NCBI RefSeq assembly: GCF_027286305.1
Contig: NZ_CP114599.1
Location: 4,136,001 to 4,200,000, forward strand
DNA length: 64,000 nucleotides
Direction: 5' to 3'
DNA from: Phenylobacterium sp. NIBR 498073
GTDB lineage: Bacteria > Pseudomonadota > Alphaproteobacteria > Caulobacterales > Caulobacteraceae
Below the pieces are notes generated by a model, which searched no databases, had not been told where the DNA came from, and saw nothing but the letters and a program-made list of their open reading frames with translations. The position numbers and the translations under genes are program-made. The number at the start of each line of letters is the position of its first letter. Positions within the stretch are counted from its first letter, which is position 1. This document shows positions 35,053 to 45,565 of the stretch, in pieces.

Positions 35053-36471
35053 TTAGCGCCGCGGGGCGTGGGCGATGCGCAGGATGTTGGCCGCGCCGGG
35101 CGAACCCATCGGCAGGCCGGCCAGGATGATCACCCGCTGGTTGGGCTGGGCCAGGTCGGCGGCCATCGCCTGGTCGACGGCCAGCTTGGCCAGTTCCTCG
35201 GCGTCGCCGACCTGCGGGACCACCCGCGGCTCCACCCCCCAGACCAGAGCCAGCTTGCGCGCGGCGTGCAGGTTCGGGGTCAGGGCCAGGGTCGGCTGCA
35301 GCGGCCGCTCGCGCGCCAGCCGCAAGGCCGTGCGCCCAGTCGTGGTGAAGGCCGCGATGCAGGCGGTCGAGGCGGTCTCGGCCGCGCGGCTGGCGGCCGC
35401 CACCAGGGCGTCGGCGTCAGCGTCCTCGACCGGGTACTCGGCGCGCATCAGCTCGGGCCAGCGCGGGTCCTGCTCCACCCTCGTCAGGATGCGGTTCATG
35501 ATCGTCACCGCCTCGACCGGAAATTCGCCGGCGGCGGTCTCGGCCGACAGCATCACCGCGTCGGCGCCCTCGTAGACCGCGCCGGCCACGTCGGAGGCCT
35601 CGGCCCGCGTCGGGGTCGGGGCGTGGATCATCGACTCGAGCATCTGGGTGGCGATGATCACCGGGATGCCGCGCGTGCGCGCGGCGCGGACCAGCGATTT
35701 CTGCACCACCGGCACGTCCTCGGGGTTCAGCTCCACGCCGAGGTCGCCGCGCGCCACCATCACCCCGTCGCAGAGGTCGAGGATCTCGTCGAGCGCCTCG
35801 ATCGCCGCCGGCTTTTCGATCTTGGCGAGCACCGCGGCGCGGCCCTGCACGATCTGGCGCAGCTCGGCCATGTCCGAGGCGCGTTGCACGAAGCTCAGCG
35901 CCACCCAGTCGACGTTCTGCTGCAGCGCGAAGGCCAGATCCTCACGGTCCTTGGCGGTCAGGGCAGGCACCGGAATGGCGTGGCCCGGCAGGTTCAGGCC
36001 CTTGTGGTTCGAGAGGGCCTCGCCGGATATCACCTCGGTCTCGGCGAAGCCGGGGCCGTTGCGGCGCACCCGCAGCCGCACCTTGCCGTCGTCGAGCAGG
36101 ATGTCCGAGCCCGGCCGCAGCACGCTGAACACCTCGGCCAGCGGCACGCCCACGCGGCTGGCGTCGCCCAGCTCCTCGGAGACGTCGAGCCGGAAGTCCT
36201 GGCCGACCTTCAGCCGCACGCTGCGGTCGGCGAACTCGCCCAGCCGGATCTTCGGGCCCTGCAGGTCGGCCAGCACCGCCAGCGGCCGGCCCACCGCCGC
36301 CTCGGCGGCGCGGACATTGGCGATGGTCCGCGCATGGTCCTCATGCACGCCGTGGCTGAAGTTCACGCGGAACACGTCCGCGCCGGCCATGGCGAGTTGC
36401 ACGACCTTGCCGGCCTCGCGGCTGGCGGGTCCCAGGGTCGCGACAATGCGGGCGCGGCGGGCGCGGATCAT
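35053..36471 (-). CDS. pyk: Pyruvate kinase
   Basis: A 472-residue enzyme making pyruvate and ATP from phosphoenolpyruvate and [62 protein letters not shown] with catalytic Lys, [43 protein letters not shown] and [17 protein letters not shown] are all standard, so all three domains are intact. It completes lower glycolysis after the Entner-Doudoroff split. It is convergent with the GMC gene (6-base gap) and transcribed apart from zwf and pgl-edd. Confidence 0.96.
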   Translation of the reverse strand: MIRARRARIVATLGPASREAGKVVQLAMAGADVFRVNFSHGVHEDHARTIANVRAAEAAVGRPLAVLADLQGPKIRLGEFADRSVRLKVGQDFRLDVSEELGDASRVGVPLAEVFSVLRPGSDILLDDGKVRLRVRRNGPGFAETEVISGEALSNHKGLNLPGHAIPVPALTAKDREDLAFALQQNVDWVALSFVQRASDMAELRQIVQGRAAVLAKIEKPAAIEALDEILDLCDGVMVARGDLGVELNPEDVPVVQKSLVRAARTRGIPVIIATQMLESMIHAPTPTRAEASDVAGAVYEGADAVMLSAETAAGEFPVEAVTIMNRILTRVEQDPRWPELMRAEYPVEDADADALVAAASRAAETASTACIAAFTTTGRTALRLARERPLQPTLALTPNLHAARKLALVWGVEPRVVPQVGDAEELAKLAVDQAMAADLAQPNQRVIILAGLPMGSPGAANILRIAHAPRR

Positions 36472-36616
36472 CTGGCCTCCATCTGCTGGTTCGGGTCGGT
36501 CGCACTATGGCCCAACCCGCGGCGGAAGGGAGTCTTTCCCCGATCGGGGTCGATTCGAGAACGGCCGGACGGCACAATCGGCAAGAACCTGGAGGCGCTT
36601 CGCGAATTCCTGACGA

Positions 36617-38413
36617 ATGACCCAGACTCTCGACCTCTTCCCGATCGGCAACTGCGCGGCCAGCGGCCTCATCGACCGCGCCGGACGACTGGCCTGGGCC
36701 TGCGCGCCCCGCGTCGACGGCGACCCCATGTTCTGCGCCCTGCTCGGCGACGCCCCCGAAGCAAACCCCGACGCCCATGGGTTTTGGGACGTCCAGGTCG
36801 AGAACCAGGCGCACGTCGCCCAGAGCTATCTGCGCAACACCCCGGTGCTCTGCACCGAGATCACCGACGCCGACGGGGCGATGGTCCAGATCATCGACTT
36901 CTGCCCCCGCTATCGGCAGTTCGGCAGGATTTATCGCCCCCTCGCCATTATCCGCCTGGTGCGCCCGCTGGTCGGCACGCCGAAGATCCGCATCCGCGCG
37001 CGGCCGATGGTCAACTGGGGCGAACGCCCGGCCGAGCGCACGACCGGCTCCAACCACATCCGCTTCGTCGGCGGCGAGACCACCCTGCGACTGACCACCG
37101 ATGCACCGGTCTCGCACATCACCGCCGAGCGCCTGTTCCGGCTGGAGCAGCCGGTGGCGATGTTCCTTGGCCCCGACGAGGGCTTCGACGCCGACCTCGC
37201 CGCGACCTGCGAGCGGATGCTGGGCGAGACCACCGCCTACTGGCGCGGCTGGGTGCGGAACCTGGCCGTGCCGCTGGAGTGGCAGGAGGCGGTGATCCGC
37301 TCGGCCATCACCCTCAAGCTCTGCGCCCACGAGGAGACCGGGGCCATCGTCGCGGCCCTGACCACCTCGATCCCCGAGCACGCCGAGAGCGGCCGCAACT
37401 GGGACTACCGCTACTGCTGGCTGCGCGACGCCTATTACGTGGTCCAGGCCCTGAACCGGCTGGGCGCGGCCGACATGCTGGAGAACTATCTCGGCTACCT
37501 GCGCAACCTGATCGACCGCACCCGCGGCGGCCACGTTCAGCCGCTCTACGGCGTCGGCATGGAGCCGGCCCTGACCGAACACTTCGCCGAGCACCTGCCC
37601 GGCTATCGCGGCATGGGGCCGGTGCGGATCGGCAACCAGGCGCACGAGCACCTGCAACACGACGTGTACGGACAAATCATCCTGTCGACCGTGCAGGCCT
37701 TCTTCGACGAGCGCCTGCTGCGGCCCGCGACGGTCGAGGATTTCCGGGCCCTGGAGCGGGTCGGCGAGCGCGCCTTCGAGATGCACGACAAGCCGGACGC
37801 CAGCCTCTGGGAGTTCCGCGGCCGCGAGAGCATCCACACCTATTCGGCGGTGATGTGCTGGGCCGCCTGCGACCGGCTCGGCAACGCCGCCGCCAAGCTC
37901 GGCCTGGCCGACCGCGCCGACCACTGGAACGCCCGCGCCGCCCAGGTCCGGACCGCGATCGAGACCCGCGCCTGGAACCCCAAGCTCGGCCGCTTCGCCG
38001 CCACCTTCGAGGGCGAGGAGCTGGACGCCAGCCTGCTGCAGCTGGTCGACGTGCGCTTCGTCAGTCCCGACGATCCGCGCATGGCCGCGACCATCGCGGC
38101 GGTCGAAAAGGGCCTGCGCCGCGGCCCGTACATGCTGCGCTACGCCATCCCCGACGACTTCGGCGAGCCCAAGACAGCATTCAATTTCTGCACGTTCTGG
38201 CTCATCGAGGCGCTGCACCTGTCGGGCCGCTCCGACGAGGCCCGACAGCTGTTCGAGGAGATGCTGGAACGGCGCACCGCCGCCGGCCTGCTGTCAGAGG
38301 ACATCGCCTTCGACGGCGCCGAGCTCTGGGGCAACTACCCGCAGACCTACTCGCTGGTCGGGCTGATCAACTGTGCGACGATGTTGTCGCGGCCGTGGTC
38401 GTCGGTGCGCTAG
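36617..38413 (+). CDS. Glycoside hydrolase family 15 protein (glucoamylase/trehalase-like)
   Basis: A 598-residue protein. An N-terminal beta-sandwich (TLDLFPIGNCAASGLIDRAG, then FCPRYRQFGRIYRPLAIIRL) is followed by an (alpha/alpha)6 barrel with GRNWDYRYCWLRDAYYVVQAL (catalytic-side Arg/Trp block), GNQAHEHLQHDVYGQ and TFWLIEALHLSGRSDEA. Bacterial GH15 proteins of this form act on trehalose or short alpha-glucans. With otsBA and a debranching enzyme close by, a trehalase role is plausible. There is no signal peptide, so it is cytoplasmic. The ribosome site of ATG 36617 is weak. Confidence 0.86.
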   Translation: MTQTLDLFPIGNCAASGLIDRAGRLAWACAPRVDGDPMFCALLGDAPEANPDAHGFWDVQVENQAHVAQSYLRNTPVLCTEITDADGAMVQIIDFCPRYRQFGRIYRPLAIIRLVRPLVGTPKIRIRARPMVNWGERPAERTTGSNHIRFVGGETTLRLTTDAPVSHITAERLFRLEQPVAMFLGPDEGFDADLAATCERMLGETTAYWRGWVRNLAVPLEWQEAVIRSAITLKLCAHEETGAIVAALTTSIPEHAESGRNWDYRYCWLRDAYYVVQALNRLGAADMLENYLGYLRNLIDRTRGGHVQPLYGVGMEPALTEHFAEHLPGYRGMGPVRIGNQAHEHLQHDVYGQIILSTVQAFFDERLLRPATVEDFRALERVGERAFEMHDKPDASLWEFRGRESIHTYSAVMCWAACDRLGNAAAKLGLADRADHWNARAAQVRTAIETRAWNPKLGRFAATFEGEELDASLLQLVDVRFVSPDDPRMAATIAAVEKGLRRGPYMLRYAIPDDFGEPKTAFNFCTFWLIEALHLSGRSDEARQLFEEMLERRTAAGLLSEDIAFDGAELWGNYPQTYSLVGLINCATMLSRPWSSVR

Positions 38414-38458
38414 CCGAATCGGCGGATGCTCGTGGGGTCACGCTGAAAGGCCGGCCCC

Positions 38459-38647
38459 ATGTTCCACGCCACCGAAACCCTGCACCGCTTCGAGGCGCGC
38501 GCCGCCAGCGGCGCCACGCGCGAGATTCTTGGCGCGAGCTTCGAAGATGCGGCGCTGGAATTCGTCGACCTCGTTCATGAGGGCGAGGTCGAGCTGACCG
38601 ACTGCGAGAGCGGCGAACGGCGCCGCTTCCACATCGACTTGGACTAG
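38459..38647 (+). CDS. Small acidic protein of 62 residues, unknown function
   Basis: A short frame from ATG 38459 to TAG 38645-38647. The sequence opens MFHATETLHRFEARA and ends GERRRFHIDLD. It is likely a small alpha/beta domain of no family I can name. An AAGG-like site lies about 8-12 bases upstream, and composition fits the surroundings. It sits between GH15 (46 bases upstream) and convergent zwf (10 bases), so it may be the second gene of the GH15 transcript. Confidence 0.55.
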   Translation: MFHATETLHRFEARAASGATREILGASFEDAALEFVDLVHEGEVELTDCESGERRRFHIDLD

Positions 38648-38657
38648 CTATCCGGGG

Positions 38658-40127
38658 CTAGTCGTACCAGGCCCGGCCCGAGCGCTCGATCAGGGCGAAG
38701 GCGCCGGCCGGTCCCCAGCTGCCCGCGGCGTAGGGCTTGGGGGTCATCGACGATTCCCGCCAGGCGTCGGCCACGCCGTCGATCCATTCCCAGGCGCGCT
38801 CGACCTCGTCACGGCGGACGAACAGCGTGCTGTTGTTCTGGATGACGTCGAGGATCAGCCGCTCATAGGCGATGCGGCGGCGCGAATTGGGGCCGCTATA
38901 GGCCTTGGCCAACGACAGCGACAGCGGCAGCGACTGCAGGCGCATGCCGCGCTCCGACAGCCCCGGGGCCTTGTTCATCAGCAGCAGCTCGATGTCTTCG
39001 TCGGGCTGCAGGTCGATGACCAGGCGGTTGGCGGCCAGGTCGGCCTTGGCGGCGCCCTCGAAGATCGAGTGCGGCACCGGCTTGAACTGGATGGCGATCT
39101 GGGTGCGCCGCTCGGGCAGCCGCTTGCCGGTGCGCAGGAAGAACGGCACGCCGGCCCAGCGCCAGTTGTCGATGTCGGCGCGCAGCGCCACGAAGGTCTC
39201 GGTCCCGGTCGGCTGGCCGCGCTCGGCTTCGTAGCCGGAGACCGCCGCGCCGGAGGTGACTCCCGGCGTGTACTGGCCGCGGACACTGACGGTCTGAACG
39301 TCGGCGCGGGTCACCGGGCGCAGCGAACGCAGCACCTTGACCTTCTCGTTGCGGACGCTGTCCGGCTCCATGTCCGAGGGCGGCTCCATCGCCACCAGGC
39401 AGAGCAGCTGCAGCATATGGTTCTGCACCATGTCGCGCAGCGCGCCGTACTCGTCGTAATAGGGCCAGCGGTCGCCGACCCCCTCGGTCTCGGCCACGGT
39501 GATCTGCACGTGGTCGATGGTCAGGTTGTTCCACAGCGGCTCGAACAGGGTGTTGGCGAAGCGCAGCGCCAGCAGGTTCTGCACCGTCTCCTTGCCGAGG
39601 TAGTGGTCGATCCGGAAGATGCTCTCTTCGGGGAAGACCGCGGCCACCGCGCCGTTGATCACCTTCGAGCTCTCGAGGTCGCGGCCGATCGGCTTTTCCA
39701 GCACGATGCGGGTGCCGGGCCCGGCCATGCCGGCGTCGGCCAGGGCCGCGCAGACGCGGCCGTAGATGCTGGGCGACAGGGCCAGGTAGTAGATCGGGGT
39801 CTTGGCCCCGCCGAGCGCCGCCTTCAGTTCGGCCGCCCCGGCCGGGGTGGTGGCGTCGGCGCCGACGTACTGGAGGCGCTGTTCGAACCGCGCCCAGATC
39901 TTCGGGTCCAGCCCGCCGCCGCCGACCCGGGCCGACACCGCGTCCTTGATCTGGGCGACGAACGCCTCGCGCGTCATCTCCGCGCGGGCGGTGGCGATGA
40001 TGCCGAAGCTCTCGGCCAGGAAACCGTCCGCATCCAGATTATAGAGCGACGGGAAGAGCATTTTCTGGGCGAGATCGCCTGTACCGCCGAAGAGCACGAT
40101 CACGTCGGCGAGGGGCTGCTCGGCCAT
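38658..40127 (-). CDS. zwf: Glucose-6-phosphate 1-dehydrogenase
   Basis: A 489-residue NAD(P)-dependent enzyme starting the Entner-Doudoroff and pentose phosphate routes. VIVLFGGTGDLAQKMLFPSLY is the nucleotide loop, VLEKPIGRDLESSKVIN and RIDHYLGKETVQNLLALRFAN hold the active-site Lys and His, and PFFLRTGKRLPERR follows. AAGGTG lies 10 bases before ATG 40127. It is alone on this strand, about 14 kb from pgl-edd-glk-eda, and divergent from otsB-otsA. Confidence 0.96.
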   Translation of the reverse strand: MAEQPLADVIVLFGGTGDLAQKMLFPSLYNLDADGFLAESFGIIATARAEMTREAFVAQIKDAVSARVGGGGLDPKIWARFEQRLQYVGADATTPAGAAELKAALGGAKTPIYYLALSPSIYGRVCAALADAGMAGPGTRIVLEKPIGRDLESSKVINGAVAAVFPEESIFRIDHYLGKETVQNLLALRFANTLFEPLWNNLTIDHVQITVAETEGVGDRWPYYDEYGALRDMVQNHMLQLLCLVAMEPPSDMEPDSVRNEKVKVLRSLRPVTRADVQTVSVRGQYTPGVTSGAAVSGYEAERGQPTGTETFVALRADIDNWRWAGVPFFLRTGKRLPERRTQIAIQFKPVPHSIFEGAAKADLAANRLVIDLQPDEDIELLLMNKAPGLSERGMRLQSLPLSLSLAKAYSGPNSRRRIAYERLILDVIQNNSTLFVRRDEVERAWEWIDGVADAWRESSMTPKPYAAGSWGPAGAFALIERSGRAWYD

Positions 40128-40305
40128 CTGATGTCACCTTTTCGCGAGAAAACGTCTTCGTGTGCGCATAGCGGCGTTCGCACGTGCGACGTCAAGCCCT
40201 TCTGACCAACCCATTTCCCACCAGAGGTGGATTTAGGCCCCGACCCTCACCGGATCGATCCGGCCGGTCGGACGTTTGTCGTTCGGCTGCGGGGCAAAGG
40301 TGCAT
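40128..40305. promoter_or_regulatory. Divergent promoter region of zwf and otsB-otsA
   Basis: This 178-base gap serves zwf and the trehalose genes. A perfect 12-base palindrome TCGCACGTGCGA lies at 40178-40189, 51 bases before the zwf start, in a position suited to a repressor or activator site. The region near otsB also has GGATCGATCC at 40252-40261. Which regulators bind is unknown. Confidence 0.4.
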
Positions 40306-41058
40306 ATGAGTATCGACGAACTGAGCATTGGCCTTGATCGGCCCCCGTCCCGGCTCGCCCTGGAGGGCGCGGCGCTGTTTCTAGACCTCGACGGAACGCT
40401 GGCCCCGATCGCCGAGCGTCCCGAGGACGTCGGTCCCGATCGGCGGCGCAACGACCTGCTGAGCCGGCTGGCGAGCCGCATGAACGGTCGGCTGGCCGTG
40501 GTCAGCGGCCGCTCGCTGGACGACATCGACCGCATCCTGGAAGGCCGCGTCGCCTGCGCCGCGGCGATCCACGGTCTGGTGCGGCGGGACGCGCGCGGGG
40601 TGGTCGGAGAAGCGCCGCCGCACCCGGGCCTGGCCTCGGCCCGGGCCACCCTCAAGGACTTCGCCGCCGGCGATCCGCGGCTGCTGGTCGAGGACAAGTC
40701 GCTGAGCCTGACCCTGCACTACCGGCTGGCGCCCGATCGCGCCCAGGACGCCGTCGACCTGGCCGAGCGGCTGGCGACCGTCACCGGCCTGACCCTTCAG
40801 CCCGGCGACATGGTGGTCGAGCTGCGCACCCCAGGGGCCAGCAAGGGCGACGCCATCCGCGCCTTCATGACCGAGGCCCCGTTCAAGGGGGCCCAACCGA
40901 TCTTCCTGGGCGACGACCTCACCGACGAGCATGGTTTCTTCGCGGTCCGCCAGATGGGCGGATACGGCGTGCTGATCGGGCCGCAGCGCCGCACCACCGC
41001 GATCTACCGCATGGACGGGGTCGAGGAGGCCCTGTCCTGGCTGGAGGGCGCGACGTGA
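40306..41058 (+). CDS. otsB: Trehalose-6-phosphate phosphatase
   Basis: A 250-residue HAD phosphatase. Nucleophile motif LFLDLDGTLAPIAERPEDV (Asp27, Asp29), VVSGRSLDDIDRIL, the Lys in GASKGDAIRAFM and FLGDDLTDEHGFF are all present in order. It removes phosphate from trehalose-6-phosphate made by OtsA. I use ATG 40306 with AAAGG 6 bases upstream, not the TTG at 40276. Its stop overlaps the otsA start in a GTGA, coupling the two proteins. The order otsB then otsA is the usual operon order. Confidence 0.94.
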   Translation: MSIDELSIGLDRPPSRLALEGAALFLDLDGTLAPIAERPEDVGPDRRRNDLLSRLASRMNGRLAVVSGRSLDDIDRILEGRVACAAAIHGLVRRDARGVVGEAPPHPGLASARATLKDFAAGDPRLLVEDKSLSLTLHYRLAPDRAQDAVDLAERLATVTGLTLQPGDMVVELRTPGASKGDAIRAFMTEAPFKGAQPIFLGDDLTDEHGFFAVRQMGGYGVLIGPQRRTTAIYRMDGVEEALSWLEGAT

Positions 41059-42683
41059 GCCGCCTGATCGTCGTCTCCAACCGCGTCACCCCGCCCGCCG
41101 GCAAGGGCGAGGAGACGGTCGGCGGACTGGCGATGGCCCTGGCCGCGGCGCTGCGCGAATATTCGGGCCTGTGGTTCGGCTGGAGCGGCAAGACCGCGCC
41201 GGAGTTCAGCGGCCAACTCAACCTCCAGCGCGTCGACGGGGTGACCGTCGCGACCGTCGACCTCGAGGAGGCCGATCTCAACGAGTACTACAACGGCTAC
41301 GCCAACAAGACCCTGTGGCCGCTGTTCCACTACCGCCAGGACCTGACCGCGTACGACCGCTCGTTCGACGAGGGCTACCAGCGGGTCAATCGCCGCTTCG
41401 CCGAGACCCTCGCTCCGCTGATCGAGGAAGGCGACCTGATCTGGGTGCATGACTACCACCTGATCCCGCTGGCCCGCGAACTGCGCGAACTGGGGATCAA
41501 GAACCGGATCGGCTTCTTCCTGCACATCCCCTGGCCGGCGCACCAACTGCTGATCACCCTGCCGCGGCACCGCCAGCTGGTCGAGGCGCTGTTCGCCTAC
41601 GACCTCGTCGGCTTCCAGACCCCGGAGTATCGGCAGGCGTTCGAGGAGTACGTACTGAACGAGGCGCGCGGCGTCGCCGCCGGCGAGGATCAGCTGCGCG
41701 CCTTCGGCCGCACCTTGCGGACCGGGGCCTTCCCGATCGGAATCGACGCCCAGGACTTCGCCGAGCTGAGCCAGAGCGCCACCGCGCGGCGCACTCACGA
41801 CGTCATGGCCGCCCACACCGCCTTTCGGAAGATGGTCATCGGCGTCGACCGGCTCGACTACTCCAAGGGGGTGGAGGAGCGGTTCCTGGGCTTTGAGCGG
41901 CTGCTGGCCGCGCATCCCGAACTGCGCCGCGAGGTGCTGTTCCTGCAGATCGCCCCGATCAGCCGCGAGGGCGTCGAGGCCTACCGCGAAATCCGCGCCC
42001 GGCTGGACGCGCTGTCGGGCCGGATCAATGGCGAGTACGCCGACATCGACTGGAACCCGGTTCGCTACGTCAACCGTAACTATCGCCGCGACGAGCTGGC
42101 CGGCATCTACCGCGCCGCCAAGGTCGCGTTGGTGACGCCGCTGCGCGACGGCATGAACCTAGTGGCCAAGGAGTTCGTCGCCGCCCAGGACCCGACCGAT
42201 CCCGGCGTGCTGGTGCTCTCGCGCTTCGCCGGCGCCGCCAACCAGCTGAAGAGCGCCCTGATCGTCAATCCCAACAGCCCCGAGGAGATCGCCGAGGCTC
42301 TGCACCGGGCGCTGTCCATGGACCTGATGGAGCGAATTGAGCGCTGGCGCGCTCTCTTCGACAACGTCCAGCGCGAAGACGTCACCGCCTGGCGCGACGC
42401 GTTCGTGCGCGCGCTCGCCGCCACCCGCGAGGCCGACCGCGTGCGGACCGCCGAGGGACCCTTCTATGGCGAACAAGCTCGCCCGCTATCAGTCCATGCG
42501 GGACTTCAGTCGGACGGCCGAACCGAGCGGCCGGGCGAAGGTCAAACCGGCGGCCCACCTGCGCTACGTGATCCAGAAGCACGCCGCGACCCGGCTGCAT
42601 TACGACTTCCGACTGGAACTGGACGGGGTCTTCAAGTCCTGGGCGGTGACCAAGGGCCCCTCCCTCGACCCCCACGAACGTAG
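41055..42683 (+). CDS. otsA: Trehalose-6-phosphate synthase, with a long C-terminal run-on over ligD
   Basis: A GT20 enzyme that joins UDP-glucose and glucose-6-phosphate. [79 protein letters not shown] and [20 protein letters not shown] are standard. Homology appears to end near residue 470. The frame then runs 72 more codons of low-complexity sequence, overlapping ligD by 218 bases, to a TAG at 42681-42683. This suggests loss of the original stop near the ligD start. The start is GTG 41055. The catalytic core is intact. Confidence 0.9.
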   Translation: MSRLIVVSNRVTPPAGKGEETVGGLAMALAAALREYSGLWFGWSGKTAPEFSGQLNLQRVDGVTVATVDLEEADLNEYYNGYANKTLWPLFHYRQDLTAYDRSFDEGYQRVNRRFAETLAPLIEEGDLIWVHDYHLIPLARELRELGIKNRIGFFLHIPWPAHQLLITLPRHRQLVEALFAYDLVGFQTPEYRQAFEEYVLNEARGVAAGEDQLRAFGRTLRTGAFPIGIDAQDFAELSQSATARRTHDVMAAHTAFRKMVIGVDRLDYSKGVEERFLGFERLLAAHPELRREVLFLQIAPISREGVEAYREIRARLDALSGRINGEYADIDWNPVRYVNRNYRRDELAGIYRAAKVALVTPLRDGMNLVAKEFVAAQDPTDPGVLVLSRFAGAANQLKSALIVNPNSPEEIAEALHRALSMDLMERIERWRALFDNVQREDVTAWRDAFVRALAATREADRVRTAEGPFYGEQARPLSVHAGLQSDGRTERPGEGQTGGPPALRDPEARRDPAALRLPTGTGRGLQVLGGDQGPLPRPPRT

Positions 42684-45039
42684 GCTGGCCGTCGAGGTCG
42701 AGGACCACCCGCTCGACTACGGCGATTTCGAGGGCACGATCCCCAAGGACCAGTACGGCGGCGGCAGCGTCATGCTGTGGGACCGCGGCTACTGGGCGCC
42801 AGAGCCGGGAACCGACCCGCACCAGGGCCTCGAGAAGGGCGACCTGAAGATCGTGCTGGCGGGCGACCGCCTGCACGGCGGGTTCGTCCTGGTCCGCATG
42901 AAGACCGACCGCGATGGCGGCGACAAGACCAACTGGCTGCTGATCAAGCACCGCGACCAGTTCGCCCGCGAAGGCGACGACGACGCCCTGCTCAAGGACA
43001 ACGACACGTCCGTAGCCTCCGGCCGCTCCATGGCCGACATCGCCGCAGGCGCGGGCAAGGCGCCCAAGCCGTTCATCACCACCGCCAAGGGCAAGGCCGA
43101 CGGCGTCTGGCAGTCCAAGCCGCGCGGCGCGCCGGCGTCCGCCCCCCCGCCCAAACCGGCCAAGCGCAAGACCGCTGCGATGCCGGACTTCATCGAACCG
43201 CAGCTCTGCCGCACGCAGGACAGGCCGCCGAACGGCTCGGGCTGGGCGCATGAAGTGAAGTTCGACGGCTACCGCATGCAGCTGCGCGTCGCCGACGGCG
43301 CGGCCCGGCTGCGCACGCGCAAGGGGCTGGACTGGACCGAACGCTTTCAGGCCCTCGCCGACGCCGCCGCCGGCTTGCCCGACTGCATCCTCGACGGCGA
43401 GGCCGTGGCCTTGGACGGCGACGACAAGTTGAGCTTTGCGGCGTTGCAGGCCGCGCTGTCCGACGGACGCAGCGACGAGCTGATCTACTACGCCTTCGAC
43501 CTGCTGTTCGAGGACGGCGAGGACCTGCGCGAGCTGCCGCTTAGCGAGCGAAAGGCGCGGCTCAAGACCTTGCTCGACGGGCGCGACGACGCCATCCGCT
43601 ACGTCGAGCACTTCGAGACGTCCGGCGAGGCGGTCTGGCGCTCGGCCCAGAGGCTCGACCTGGAAGGTATCGTCTCCAAGCGCCTGGCCGCACCTTATCG
43701 ATCGGGCCGCAGCGACACCTGGAGCAAGGCCAAGCTGCGCCCCGGCGACGAGGTGGTGATCGGCGGCTGGACCGGCGAGAAGGGCCGCCTGCGCTCGCTG
43801 CTGGTCGGACGCTACCAGGACGGCGCATTGGTCTATGCCGGCCGGGTCGGAACCGGCTTCAGCAGCGCCGTGGTCAGCCGCCTTCTGCCCCGACTGGAAG
43901 CGGTTGCGAGCGCCGACAGTCCGTTCAGCGGCCCCGGAGCGCCGCGCAAGGACGGCGACATCAACTGGGCGCGGCCCGAACTGGTCGCCGAAATCGAGTT
44001 CGCCGGCTACACCGACGGTGGCGCGGTGCGGCAAGGCGCGTTCAAGGGCCTCCGCGAGGACAAGCCGGCCGGCGAGGTCGAGACCGAAGCCGCCGCCCTG
44101 TCCAATCCCGATAAGCCGGCGCAGCGGAGCAAGCGCATGGGCGATTCGATCGTGATGGGCGTGACCATCTCCAGCCCCGACAAGGCGCTGTGGCCGAACT
44201 CGGCCGACAGCGACGCGCCGGTCACCAAGCTCGAGCTCGCACGCTACCTGGAGGCGGTCGGCCCGTGGATGATGCCGCACATCGAGGGGCGGCCCTGCTC
44301 GATCATCCGCATTCCGGACGGGCTGGGCGGGGAGCAGTTTTTCCAGCGCCACGCCGGCAAGGGCGCCTCGCCGCTGCTCTCGCAGGTCGAGGTGTTCGGC
44401 GACCACGCCGCCTATCTGCAGGTCGACCGCGTCGAGGCCCTGGCCGCCCTGGCCCAGATCGGCGCGGCCGAGTACCACCCCTGGAACTGCCGCCCGCACG
44501 CGCCGGAGACCCCCGGACGGCTGATCTTCGACCTCGACCCCGGCCCCGACGTCGACTTCGACGCCGTGGTCGCAGCAGCCCGCGACGTGCGCGACCGGCT
44601 GGAGGACCTGGGGCTCATCGCCTTCTGCAAGACCACCGGCGGCAAGGGCCTGCACGTGGTGACGCCGCTGGCCCCGTCGAAGGGCGAGCTGGACTGGCCG
44701 ACGGCCAAGGCCTTCGCCAAGAAGCTCTGCGAGCAGATGGCGGCCGACGAGCCGGCCCTCTATGTGGCGAACATGGCCAAGAAGCTGCGCCAGGGGCGGA
44801 TATTCCTGGACTACCTGCGCAACGACCGGCTTTCGACGGCGGTCGCGCCGCTCTCCCCCCGCGCCCGCGACGGCGCCACGGTGTCGTTCCCGCTGACCTG
44901 GAGCCAGGTCCGCGCCGGCCTCGATCCGCGCCGCTACACGATCCGCACCGCGCCGGCGCTGCTGGCCAAGACCAACGCCTGGGCCGATTACGCCGAGGGC
45001 GAGCGGTCGCTGGAAGCCGCAATCAAGCGTCTGAGCTGA
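42466..45039 (+). CDS. ligD: LigD: NHEJ phosphoesterase, ATP-dependent DNA ligase and polymerase
   Basis: An 857-residue three-domain LigD in the order phosphoesterase (about 30-190, [37 protein letters not shown]), ligase (about 240-535, Lys265 in [30 protein letters not shown]) and primase-polymerase (about 565-855, Asp689/Asp691 in [25 protein letters not shown]). With Ku it repairs double-strand breaks by trimming, filling and sealing ends. ATG 42466 has GAGGGA 8 bases upstream. A longer frame from 42337 lies inside otsA and lacks homology. The ku gene is at 45.6 kb on the other strand. Confidence 0.95.
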   Translation: MANKLARYQSMRDFSRTAEPSGRAKVKPAAHLRYVIQKHAATRLHYDFRLELDGVFKSWAVTKGPSLDPHERRLAVEVEDHPLDYGDFEGTIPKDQYGGGSVMLWDRGYWAPEPGTDPHQGLEKGDLKIVLAGDRLHGGFVLVRMKTDRDGGDKTNWLLIKHRDQFAREGDDDALLKDNDTSVASGRSMADIAAGAGKAPKPFITTAKGKADGVWQSKPRGAPASAPPPKPAKRKTAAMPDFIEPQLCRTQDRPPNGSGWAHEVKFDGYRMQLRVADGAARLRTRKGLDWTERFQALADAAAGLPDCILDGEAVALDGDDKLSFAALQAALSDGRSDELIYYAFDLLFEDGEDLRELPLSERKARLKTLLDGRDDAIRYVEHFETSGEAVWRSAQRLDLEGIVSKRLAAPYRSGRSDTWSKAKLRPGDEVVIGGWTGEKGRLRSLLVGRYQDGALVYAGRVGTGFSSAVVSRLLPRLEAVASADSPFSGPGAPRKDGDINWARPELVAEIEFAGYTDGGAVRQGAFKGLREDKPAGEVETEAAALSNPDKPAQRSKRMGDSIVMGVTISSPDKALWPNSADSDAPVTKLELARYLEAVGPWMMPHIEGRPCSIIRIPDGLGGEQFFQRHAGKGASPLLSQVEVFGDHAAYLQVDRVEALAALAQIGAAEYHPWNCRPHAPETPGRLIFDLDPGPDVDFDAVVAAARDVRDRLEDLGLIAFCKTTGGKGLHVVTPLAPSKGELDWPTAKAFAKKLCEQMAADEPALYVANMAKKLRQGRIFLDYLRNDRLSTAVAPLSPRARDGATVSFPLTWSQVRAGLDPRRYTIRTAPALLAKTNAWADYAEGERSLEAAIKRLS

Positions 45040-45150
45040 CACATTGGCCGCAGCTTCGCCGCGAAGATGAACCCGACCCGAACAGCACGGTTCAGCTAAG
45101 GCTCAAGCACGCTCCCTCATGATGGCTCTCAGTTCGATAGGAGAGAGCTT

Positions 45151-45561
45151 ATGAGGAAGTTTCTGACCGCCGCCGTCGCCCTGTCGGTCCTGGCCAGCGC
45201 GGGCGTCGCCTCCGCTCAGCCGTACCGCGGCGACGATCGTCGCGACCACGCCGAGCGCCACTACGACAAGCGCATGGACAAGGCCGAACGCAAGTACGAC
45301 CGCGACGTGCGCAAGGCCGAGCGCAAGTACCGCGCCGCCGCCTATCACCGCCCGCCGGGTTATCACTACCGTCACTGGAACCGCGGCGACCGGCTGCCGC
45401 CGGCCTATCGCGCCGACCGCTACCGGATCAGCAACTACAACTACTACCGTCTGCCCCCGCCGCCGCGCGGCTACTACTACACCCGCGTCGACAACGACGT
45501 GGTGCTGACCGCCGCGGCGACCGGCATCATCGCCTCGGTCATCGTGGGGATGTTCCAGTAG
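45151..45561 (+). CDS. RcnB-family periplasmic protein
   Basis: A 136-residue secreted protein: signal peptide MRKFLTAAVALSVLASAGVASA, then a charged helical repeat of Asp/Arg/Lys (MDKAERKYDRDVRKAERKY) and the Tyr/Pro/Arg-rich RcnB region (YHRPPGYHYRHW, YRADRYRISNYNYYRLPPPPRGYYY), ending in a hydrophobic segment. RcnB proteins affect nickel/cobalt homeostasis in enterics, but many alphaproteobacterial copies have no known role. An AGGAG ribosome site precedes ATG 45151. It is convergent with ku (4-base gap). Confidence 0.82.
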   Translation: MRKFLTAAVALSVLASAGVASAQPYRGDDRRDHAERHYDKRMDKAERKYDRDVRKAERKYRAAAYHRPPGYHYRHWNRGDRLPPAYRADRYRISNYNYYRLPPPPRGYYYTRVDNDVVLTAAATGIIASVIVGMFQ

Positions 45562-45565
45562 GCCG

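Noticed and set aside
35068..38580. 1170-codon plus-strand frame spanning pyk antisense and GH15 in another frame
   Set aside because: It crosses two genes with clear motifs and is Arg/Pro/Gly-rich without structure.
42382..45042. 886-codon frame antisense to the whole of ligD
   Set aside because: LigD has all three catalytic domains on the plus strand; the mirror frame reflects codon bias.
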